From: Actinomycetota bacterium
GTDB lineage: Bacteria; Actinomycetota; Acidimicrobiia; Acidimicrobiales; CADCTF01
Direction of reading: 5' to 3'
Assembly (NCBI GenBank): GCA_019348305.1
Contig: JAHWJQ010000164.1
Coordinates: 1-5,056 of the forward strand
DNA length: 5,056 nucleotides
Positions 1 to 5,056 of the stretch are shown piece after piece; within the stretch, counting starts at the first letter, position 1; each line of letters starts with the position of its first letter. The notes under the pieces were generated by a model. The model did no database searches. It was not told where the DNA came from and saw nothing but the letters and a program-made list of their open reading frames with translations. A program made the translations under genes and the position numbers.

Positions 1-117
1 AAACGAACGGCTGACGTGAGGCGGGTACCAGGCGGCACAGACAGGACGCAGCCGATGACAAAACCCCAGGTCAGAGCACTGCCGACGAAAGCCTGAGTCG
101 GAACGACACGGCGCTGA
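1..117. other. unassigned stretch upstream of the tRNA remnant
   Basis: No gene can be identified here. Plus-strand frame 1 is open from the window edge to a TGA at 94-96 and would give about 31 residues ending in PTKA. Frames 2 and 3 stop early, at 17-19 and 12-14. Any of the three could be the C-terminal end of a gene that starts left of the window, and none has a recognisable motif. The third positions of frame 1 are not clearly GC-biased, which argues against it being a typical host gene. Because the stretch abuts a 5'-truncated tRNA, it may be the end of an integrated element; integrase genes often end beside such sites. That is inference only. Confidence 0.25.
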
Positions 118-172
118 GCAGACTGTAAATCTGCCGGCACAGCCTTCGGAGGTTCAAATCCTCCCCGGCCCA
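118..172 (+). tRNA. tRNA-Tyr(GTA), 3' part only; 5' half not recognisable (truncated gene or att site)
   Basis: The anticodon stem GCAGA/TCTGC (118-122/130-134) encloses loop CTGTAAA (123-129) with anticodon GTA at 125-127, reading tyrosine codons. A long variable arm follows with stem GGC/GCC (136-138/142-144), as expected for bacterial tRNA-Tyr (type II). The T arm is GGAGG-TTCAAAT-CCTCC (148-164), then comes the acceptor 3' strand CCGGCCC (165-171) and discriminator A172. CCA is not encoded. The partner strand GGGCCGG, expected about 26-28 bases before the anticodon stem, is absent everywhere in 1-117. A weak D-arm-like string (GAG then GG, 95-101) lies upstream, but its stem does not pair properly and the spacing is wrong. 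The gene is therefore probably not functional as it stands. It could be the 3' tRNA duplicate left by a tyrosine-recombinase integration, or a decayed gene. Confidence 0.7.
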
Positions 173-191
173 CAACGCATTTCCTGCGGCT

Positions 192-220
192 TTGCCCGGC
201 GGCACCCGGCCGCCGGGCAA
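192..220. terminator. strong hairpin after the tRNA remnant, probable terminator
   Basis: TTGCCCGGCGGC (192-203) and GCCGCCGGGCAA (209-220) are perfect reverse complements, giving a 12-bp stem around the 5-base loop ACCCG. It begins 20 bases after the tRNA 3' end. There is no T-run of canonical length on either side, which is common for terminators of high-GC bacteria. It could stop transcription from either direction: the tRNA from the left, or read-through from the minus-strand glycosyltransferase whose stop codon lies about 145 bases to the right. Confidence 0.5.
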
Positions 221-302
221 GACGAGGCTCCGGATTGCAAAGAGAATCGCCGGAAGCACGCGCCGTGGTTGAGCTGATACTCCTTGGTTCTCCAGGCAGG
301 TG

Positions 303-316
303 CCGCCGATCGGCGG
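303..316. repeat. 14-bp perfect palindrome downstream of the minus-strand operon
   Basis: CCGCCGATCGGCGG reads the same on both strands. It lies 47 bases past the stop codon of the minus-strand glycosyltransferase. A second, imperfect pairing is possible between 312-322 and 332-342 (GGCGG with CCGCC plus a few further pairs, two mismatches), so the area can fold in more than one way. It may help end the minus-strand transcript or may bind a dimeric protein. With no loop and no T-run it is weak as an intrinsic terminator. Confidence 0.3.
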
Positions 317-363
317 GGCGAAGCAGAAGGTTCTCGCCGCCGACCATGCCGAGTGACCGGGCC

Positions 364-2088
364 TCAGTCCGAGGCGGCAGGGCGCTTCTTGACGAATAAC
401 CGCCCGTCCACGGGGGTGTACTTGATGCTGTCGGGCGCCTTGAGGGCCTCTTGCACCTCGAGATCCTCGCGTTCGTCCAGCAGGTGGTCGGTCTGTTCGC
501 AGCGCAGCAGGATCAGCGAGTGGAACGGCACGATCTCGGGCAAGGGCGTGGTCTTGGCTCTTACCTCCTCGCCGGCGACGGTCGCCGTCCCCCTCCCGGG
601 TTCCTCCGCCTCCGGTCCGGCGATCAGGCCGGTTGCGTCGGCCGCCGTACCGGGGGGCGGGCACATCACGAGGAGATGGGCGCCGGGCGCCAGGGTGTCG
701 AGGAGAGGCGGCAGTGTGTTCGCGGGATCGTCGTTGACCAGACGGTCCATGCTGTTGCGCCAGTCGACGATGTCCTTGTCGGGGACCAGCCCTGAGGCGG
801 TCGCATAGCGCAGGCCGGGAGGCAGGTAGTGGGCGGCGAGGGGGACCATCTGAAAGTCGGGGAGCACGACGAGATCGCCTGGCTGAAGCTGGGGCGACAC
901 GGCGGCGGCCACCGCCTCGGCGTTGCTCTTCTGGTACGGCGGGCCCTTGACCGAGATGGGCGCGGTCAGGAAGGCGGCCACGCCCAGGGCCGCCAGGCCG
1001 GCCCGGCCGCTGCGAGCGAGACCGACACCGGCGAGCACGACGAGCGGCCCCACGATCACCGCCAAGTACCGGAAGGCGAAGACCGAAACCCGCCACCCGA
1101 CCGCCAGTGCCACCACCGGGATGATGCCGAGCACGAGCACCGCCATGACGTGCCGGTCCCACCGCCGGCCCTGGAGGAGGGCGGCGAGGCCGATCCCGGC
1201 TCCCAGTCCGAGCGCGACGAAGGCTTCCTCGCCCCCGAGGGCGCGGGCCACTTCATCGCGCACCAGAACCAGGTCTGCTCTGCGGCCCCACGGCTGGAGG
1301 TGCTGGCCGACCTGGTAGGCGATCGACGGCACCCACGGTGCGTACAGCAGGGCCACGCCGCCGAAGCCCAGGGCCGCGTCGATCACCAGCCGGCGCCGAT
1401 CGTGGCCGAGCAGGAACAGTGGTACGAGGGCGGCGGCCGAGCCCACGGCGAGAAGGAGGCCCCAGTTGTGGGTGTACAGCAGCAGCGCCTGGGAGACGGC
1501 GAACCACACCACGTACCGGCGTCGGCCGAGGACGAAAGCGTGCAGGAAGGTGGCGATGGTGAGCACGGCAAGCAGAGTGCCCATGGAGTACATCCGCGTC
1601 TCCGTGGCGTAGTAGGCCACGAAGGGGTTGATGGCGACGACCAACGCGCAGATCCAGCCGGTGCGCCGGTCGAACAAGCTCCACCCCGCCCACAGGGCGG
1701 CGGGCACGGTGGCCAAGGCGAATAACAGCGAGAGGGTGTGCAGGGCGGTGTTCGACTCGCCGAAGAGCGACATCCACAGATGAAGCACGAGGTAATAGAG
1801 CGGGGGCGAGCCGTCCTGCAAGAGCACGCTCGGGATGTCGCGCAGCGGGTGGGACGCAACGCCGACCGAGATGCCCTCGTCGAGCCAGAAGGACATCGCC
1901 GCGGCTCGACCCCAAAGGAAGCCCACGACCGCCATCAACGACGCCACACCGACCACCTGGACGGTGATCGGCCTGCTCAGCAGCGCGGGAATTTGGGGGC
2001 TGCGAGAGACGGGCGGTTCCCGGGAGCCCTGCTTGTTCTCCTCCGAGACGGCCTGGAGCGTCTTGGTCATCTCCACCTGGTCGGTCAT
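364..2088 (-). CDS. GT39-like (GT-C fold) membrane glycosyltransferase
   Basis: This is a predicted polytopic membrane enzyme of 574 residues that probably transfers a sugar from a polyprenyl-phosphate donor to an acceptor outside the membrane; donor and acceptor are unknown. After a polar N-terminus (1-40) the first membrane helix (about 42-64) leads to SFWLDEG with D70-E71, the acidic pair typical of the first outer loop of GT39/ArnT-like enzymes. GSPPLYY (93-99) and TETRMYS (162-168) are also characteristic of the family. About ten further hydrophobic segments run to residue 378, followed by a soluble, probably extracytoplasmic, domain (about 380-574) with C476 and C530. The ATG at 2088 is preferred because GGGGAG lies 8 bases upstream and because it falls 22 bases after the epimerase stop codon. 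A GTG at 2142 would add 18 residues and overlap the epimerase. It is the second gene of a likely two-gene operon. The family is fairly certain; the substrate is not. Confidence 0.88.
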   Translation of the reverse strand: MTDQVEMTKTLQAVSEENKQGSREPPVSRSPQIPALLSRPITVQVVGVASLMAVVGFLWGRAAAMSFWLDEGISVGVASHPLRDIPSVLLQDGSPPLYYLVLHLWMSLFGESNTALHTLSLLFALATVPAALWAGWSLFDRRTGWICALVVAINPFVAYYATETRMYSMGTLLAVLTIATFLHAFVLGRRRYVVWFAVSQALLLYTHNWGLLLAVGSAAALVPLFLLGHDRRRLVIDAALGFGGVALLYAPWVPSIAYQVGQHLQPWGRRADLVLVRDEVARALGGEEAFVALGLGAGIGLAALLQGRRWDRHVMAVLVLGIIPVVALAVGWRVSVFAFRYLAVIVGPLVVLAGVGLARSGRAGLAALGVAAFLTAPISVKGPPYQKSNAEAVAAAVSPQLQPGDLVVLPDFQMVPLAAHYLPPGLRYATASGLVPDKDIVDWRNSMDRLVNDDPANTLPPLLDTLAPGAHLLVMCPPPGTAADATGLIAGPEAEEPGRGTATVAGEEVRAKTTPLPEIVPFHSLILLRCEQTDHLLDEREDLEVQEALKAPDSIKYTPVDGRLFVKKRPAASD

Positions 2089-2096
2089 CGTCCCGG

Positions 2097-2102
2097 CTCC
2101 CC
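2097..2102 (-). promoter_or_regulatory. ribosome binding site of the glycosyltransferase
   Basis: GGGGAG on the minus strand lies 8 bases before the ATG at 2088, within the 22-base gap after the epimerase stop codon. This site decides the start in favour of the ATG over the longer GTG start at 2142, and supports separate but co-transcribed translation of the two genes. Confidence 0.55.
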
Positions 2103-2110
2103 GCCAGGAT

Positions 2111-3196
2111 TCAGGAGAGCCACTTGAGGATGCGGATGGCACCCATCGGCGCCGGCTGCCGGTGGGCCGAGACGTCGGTCCTCGACTGGATCTCCCTGTA
2201 GTCGCGCTCGTAGCCCTTGTATGCCTCGGCGAGCATGTCCTCGTTGGTCAGCGTCGGATGCCAGCCCAGGTCAGCCTTGACCTTCGACGTGTCAAACGCG
2301 AAGTCCTCGGCGATCATCCGCCGGTGGTAGGGACCGAGGGGTGATATGCCGAGTGCACCTGCCAGCCCCATCACGGCGAGGGTGGGGCGAAGCGGTAGCG
2401 AGGCCACGCGGGCGCCGGTACCGGCTTGGGCAATCACGTGCTCGTAGACCTCACGCAGCGGCCGGACGTTGTCGGAGCCCACGTTGTAGATCTCCGAGCC
2501 CGGGTGGGCAAGGGCGAGGATGCAGGCGCCAGCCAGCTCGCGAGCCGCCACGAACTGGTACCGGTTGTCGCCCTCGCCCACGACCCACACTCGGCGGCCC
2601 TCCCGGATGAAATCGAACAAGATGCTGACCAGCCCGAGCCGTCCGTCGCCCATGATCGTCGGGCTCCGCAGGACCGTCACGTCCAAGTCCCCAGCGCGGG
2701 CCAGGAGAATCTTCTCGGCCTCCCACTTCGACCGGCCGTATATCTCCACCGGGCGAGGCTCGTCATCCTCCGTGACGGGGCGGTGGATGGCTTCGCCCCA
2801 GAGGCAGTTGGAGGAGATGAAGACGAGCTTCGGCACCCCGTGGGCTGAGAGGACCCGCCCGAGCACGCGAGCACCATCCACGTTGGAGCTCCAGAGGAAG
2901 CCCTTGTCCTTCACCGCATGAGCGAGGATCGCTGCGCAGTGGAACACGGCGTCGAAGCGGTACTCGGTGCAGAGCCGCTCCAGGAGGTGCTCGTTGCGGA
3001 CGTCCCCCTGGACGGTCCGCAGCATCGGGTTCGTCATTCCGTGCGGCTGGAGGTCGAGGCTCACGCACTCGAAGCCGTCGTCGAGGAGGCGCTGCAGGAG
3101 CACCGAGCCGAAGAAGCCGGCGCCGCCCGTTACGAGGACAGTGCTCAAGCCTCTTGGCACAACGGGCGCGTCCGAGCACTCTCCCCCATCCAGCAC
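2111..3196 (-). CDS. NAD-dependent epimerase/dehydratase (extended SDR, nucleotide-sugar type)
   Basis: This is a cytoplasmic oxidoreductase that probably epimerises or dehydrates a nucleotide sugar. The 361 residues show the extended-SDR pattern in order: Rossmann glycine motif TGGAGFFG (23-30), acidic D48 after the second strand (NAD preference), GDVRN (64-68), AAI (88-90), the catalytic serine region FISSN (126-130), YGRSK with catalytic Y153 and K157, LRSPTIMG (176-183), and FDTSKVKADLGW (301-312), a conserved C-terminal feature of this group. The tail APMGAIRILKWLS is basic and hydrophobic and could touch the membrane or a partner. The GTG at 3196 is chosen because GGGGA sits 7 bases upstream. 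Typical family members begin about 5-8 residues before the glycine motif, so a later start at GTG 3160 or TTG 3148 is possible. It lies 22 bases upstream of the glycosyltransferase, probably in one transcript. Substrate and product are not predictable from sequence alone. Confidence 0.9.
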   Translation of the reverse strand: MLDGGECSDAPVVPRGLSTVLVTGGAGFFGSVLLQRLLDDGFECVSLDLQPHGMTNPMLRTVQGDVRNEHLLERLCTEYRFDAVFHCAAILAHAVKDKGFLWSSNVDGARVLGRVLSAHGVPKLVFISSNCLWGEAIHRPVTEDDEPRPVEIYGRSKWEAEKILLARAGDLDVTVLRSPTIMGDGRLGLVSILFDFIREGRRVWVVGEGDNRYQFVAARELAGACILALAHPGSEIYNVGSDNVRPLREVYEHVIAQAGTGARVASLPLRPTLAVMGLAGALGISPLGPYHRRMIAEDFAFDTSKVKADLGWHPTLTNEDMLAEAYKGYERDYREIQSRTDVSAHRQPAPMGAIRILKWLS

Positions 3197-3261
3197 ACGC
3201 TAGTCCCCGGTTGGCGGAAAGGAGCACCGAGTCGCTCGGCCCACCCTAGGGTCCGGGTTCC
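3197..3261. promoter_or_regulatory. divergent promoter region
   Basis: These 65 bases separate two genes that point away from each other, so promoters for both must lie here or just inside the genes. On the plus strand TAGGGT (3247-3252) fits a TANNNT -10 box ending 9 bases before the ATG at 3262. No good ribosome site lies between them, which would fit a leaderless transcript. On the minus strand TAGCGT (3202-3197) also fits a -10 box, but it would place transcription start downstream of the GTG at 3196 and so favour a later epimerase start. No convincing -35 box was seen for either. The shared region could co-regulate the two transcripts. Confidence 0.4.
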
Positions 3262-5016
3262 ATGCTCGTCCCCGAGCGACTCCCAACTGCCGCCCCGGGC
3301 AGGCTCGCGCTCGCTGCGGTGATTGCTCTTGCCGTGGTGGTGCGGCTCCTACTGGGGCTTGCGATGAAAGGTCCCATCGTCCACGGCGACGAGGCGGGTT
3401 ACATCTTGAACGCGCGGTGGCTCGCCGACGGTGGCCCGGTACCCGGTACCCGGTACTTCCCGGGGTACAGCTTGCTACTAGTGCCCGCAGCTTGGCTCAC
3501 GCAGTCACCGCTCGCCTTCTACAGGGCCATCATCGTGACGAATGCGCTCCTCGGGGGCTTGTTCTCTCTCGCTGCATGGGGCTTGACTGCGGCGTTCCTC
3601 GAGCGAGCGCGGACCACGCTCCGGTTGACGGTGACAGCCGCCGTCTCGCTGTGCCCGTCGTTCGTGCTCTACTCGAACCTCGCTCTCTCCGAGAACGCGC
3701 TCGCCGTGGCGACAATGGGGACGGCGTACCTGTTGAAGCGGTCGACGGACGGCGACAGAACCGGCCCGATGCTTGCGCTTGCCCTCGGGATGCTGAGCGC
3801 CTACCAAGTGATCGTGCATCCCCGGGGAGCGGGGGCGTTGTTGGCGGCCGGTCTCGTCGCGGCTGTCTTCTGGCGACCTTGGCGTCCACGGATGGCGCCG
3901 TTGGCGTTGCTGGCTGGAGCTGTGGTTGTCCTCGCCGTCGGCGCCATCGTCGTGAGCAGGGCCACAAGTGGGGGGGCGGCGGTGTCGACCGGCTACGGCG
4001 TCGGCGTCGTGACAGGCGGACGGCTGTCCCTCGCTGGGATGCTCGGGGCTGGAGCGGGAGCCCTCGGCCAGGTCCTCTATCTGGTCGCCGCCACGTTCGG
4101 GCTCGTCGTGATCGGATTCTGTGCCGCCGCCAGACAGGTGCGGGAGTGGATGCGCTCAGGGGAGTCGCCTGCGGCAGCGGCGGTTGCGCTCTTCGCCCTT
4201 ACGACCTCGGTCGTCGTTCTTGCCATGTCGGCCTGGCTGGTAGGGCCGGGGGGCTCCGCGGTCAAGCCTGACTCGTTGATCTACGGCCGGTTGAACGAGG
4301 CAGTCGCCGGACCGTTGCTGCTGGTCGGGCTTTGCGTCGTCGCCAACGCGTCGAGCGTCCCGGGCCGATCGAGGCTCATTCGTTACGGCGGTGTGGCTGC
4401 CTTGACCGCCGTGGTGACGGCGTTGCCCGTGCAGCTCTTTCAAACAGCCCTAGCTGGTGCAGAGATCGACAACCCGATCGGGGTGATGGCGGTGTACCCA
4501 CTCCAAGCGCTCCTTGCCGGCGGCCGGGTGGCGCCGCTGCTCCTGGCCGCGTTCGCGGTTGTGTCCGTGGCGACGCTGACGGCTCTCGTGCACTGGAAGC
4601 CGGTCCTCGTCCCGGTCGGCGTGGTGGCGGCGTTCTTGGTCGTGAGCTCCGTGATGGCGCTTCGCTACCTGCTGCCCGGCTCGGCTCGGCGTTCCACCCA
4701 ACGTGGCGCGGTAGCCCTTGTCGCAGTGGTCGAGGACAGGGTGGGGTCGCCGCCCGAGTGCATCGCCTTCGACGATGCCGACTACTCGTTCTGGCACCAC
4801 GACAACTACAGGGTGTTCCTGCCCAAGGTACGGATCGAGAGGTTCGCGTCAACTCGCAGAGAGGCCCCCTGTGGGCCGATGGTGATCACGACGAGGGAAG
4901 ACCTCAGCTCCGACTTCCCGGGGGCGAGGCTCTGGCGCAAGCTCGATGAGGGGCTGTCCGTATGGGTTCTACCAGGCCAGGTGCAGGAGGCGACGAAGGA
5001 CCTTCTGAGCCCGTAG
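3262..5016 (+). CDS. GT-C-like polytopic membrane glycosyltransferase, family uncertain
   Basis: This is a 584-residue membrane protein, probably a sugar transferase using lipid-linked donors. The first helix (about 15-35) is followed by HGDEAGY with D43-E44 in the first predicted outer loop, the position of the acidic pair in GT-C enzymes, then YFPGYSLLLVP (65-75). LSENALAVA (142-150) resembles the conserved loop with a glutamate after the third or fourth helix in such proteins. Another eight or so hydrophobic segments run to about 470; IYGRLNEAVAGP (340-351) is a likely conserved loop. A soluble C-terminal domain (about 475-584) holds C500 and C537, which could pair outside the cell. The ATG at 3262 is the only usable start, because an in-frame TAG lies at 3247-3249. 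There is no clear ribosome site. By eye it uses more T-ending codons than the minus-strand genes. It could belong to GT39, GT87 or an unnamed GT-C group; a non-enzymatic membrane protein is less likely. Confidence 0.8.
   Translation: MLVPERLPTAAPGRLALAAVIALAVVVRLLLGLAMKGPIVHGDEAGYILNARWLADGGPVPGTRYFPGYSLLLVPAAWLTQSPLAFYRAIIVTNALLGGLFSLAAWGLTAAFLERARTTLRLTVTAAVSLCPSFVLYSNLALSENALAVATMGTAYLLKRSTDGDRTGPMLALALGMLSAYQVIVHPRGAGALLAAGLVAAVFWRPWRPRMAPLALLAGAVVVLAVGAIVVSRATSGGAAVSTGYGVGVVTGGRLSLAGMLGAGAGALGQVLYLVAATFGLVVIGFCAAARQVREWMRSGESPAAAAVALFALTTSVVVLAMSAWLVGPGGSAVKPDSLIYGRLNEAVAGPLLLVGLCVVANASSVPGRSRLIRYGGVAALTAVVTALPVQLFQTALAGAEIDNPIGVMAVYPLQALLAGGRVAPLLLAAFAVVSVATLTALVHWKPVLVPVGVVAAFLVVSSVMALRYLLPGSARRSTQRGAVALVAVVEDRVGSPPECIAFDDADYSFWHHDNYRVFLPKVRIERFASTRREAPCGPMVITTREDLSSDFPGARLWRKLDEGLSVWVLPGQVQEATKDLLSP
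3435..3455 (+). repeat. three tandem copies of the 7-mer CCCGGTA inside the plus-strand gene
   Basis: CCCGGTA occurs at 3435-3441, 3442-3448 and 3449-3455 without interruption. The repeat encodes part of the first outer loop (residues about 58-65), shortly after the D43-E44 pair. Since the unit is 7 bases, loss or gain of one copy would shift the reading frame and truncate the protein near residue 65. Three copies is few for efficient slippage, so this may be chance in GC-rich DNA. Confidence 0.6.
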
Positions 5017-5056
5017 CCTCAGGGGGTGGAGGCCGGGGTCAGGGCGCCGGCGGCGG

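Noticed and set aside
71..1162. Long minus-strand open frame of 363 codons covering the tRNA fragment and the end of the glycosyltransferase
   Set aside because: It is very rich in Arg, Gly and Pro with no motif, runs antisense through the tRNA structure, and lies in a different frame of the same strand as a gene with clear family motifs. Open shadow frames are expected at this GC content.
829..1725. Plus-strand open frame of 298 codons opposite the glycosyltransferase
   Set aside because: The product is dominated by His, Glu, Gly and Arg and is low in hydrophobic residues; it is the antisense reflection of the membrane protein on the minus strand.
2089..2142. Longer start for the minus-strand glycosyltransferase at GTG 2142
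   Set aside because: The extra 18 residues are low-complexity Ser/Gly/Pro translated from the end of the epimerase gene, and the ATG at 2088 has a well-spaced GGGGAG.
3218..3224. AAAGGAG, a near-perfect ribosome binding sequence upstream of the plus-strand gene
   Set aside because: No ATG, GTG or TTG lies within usable distance after it, and it is 37 bases before the ATG at 3262, too far to serve that start.
3417..4271. Plus-strand open frame of 284 codons within the second glycosyltransferase gene
   Set aside because: It is an Arg-rich shadow in another frame of the same strand and lacks any recognisable domain.
1..5056. CRISPR array, insertion sequence, rRNA or riboswitch
   Set aside because: No regularly spaced repeats, transposase motifs, terminal inverted repeats flanking a gene, or conserved RNA cores were seen on either strand.
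5017..5056. Possible end of a convergent minus-strand gene after 5016
   Set aside because: TCA at 5019 and 5039 could be minus-strand stop codons, but only a handful of codons are visible and GC-rich sequence gives Pro-rich readings by chance.

Overview
The window looks like chromosomal DNA from a high-GC bacterium, most likely an actinobacterium or relative. All real genes use GC-rich third positions, have GTG and ATG starts, and two of the three encode GT-C type membrane glycosyltransferases of the kind that are abundant in that group. No species or gene symbol can be assigned from sequence alone.

Layout: bases 1-117 hold no gene I can identify. Bases 118-172 are an excellent 3' part of a tRNA-Tyr (anticodon GTA, long variable arm, T arm, 3' acceptor strand), but no matching 5' acceptor strand lies upstream. 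This is what remains at one end of a tRNA-integrated element, or a decayed tRNA gene. Bases 173-363 are non-coding and hold a perfect 12-bp-stem hairpin (192-220) and a 14-bp palindrome (303-316), both terminator-like. Next come two minus-strand genes that form a likely operon: an NAD-dependent epimerase/dehydratase (3196 to 2111), then, after 22 bases, a GT39-like membrane glycosyltransferase (2088 to 364). A 65-base divergent promoter region (3197-3261) separates them from a second, plus-strand, GT-C-like membrane protein (3262-5016). The last 40 bases show nothing assignable.

Together the three genes suggest a small cell-envelope glycan or glycolipid module. The epimerase would modify a nucleotide sugar in the cytoplasm, and the two polytopic enzymes would transfer lipid-linked sugars outside the membrane. 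This functional link is inferred from the families and the gene order. The protein-coding part looks ordinary. The part most worth following up is the truncated tRNA-Tyr as a possible attachment site at the left edge.
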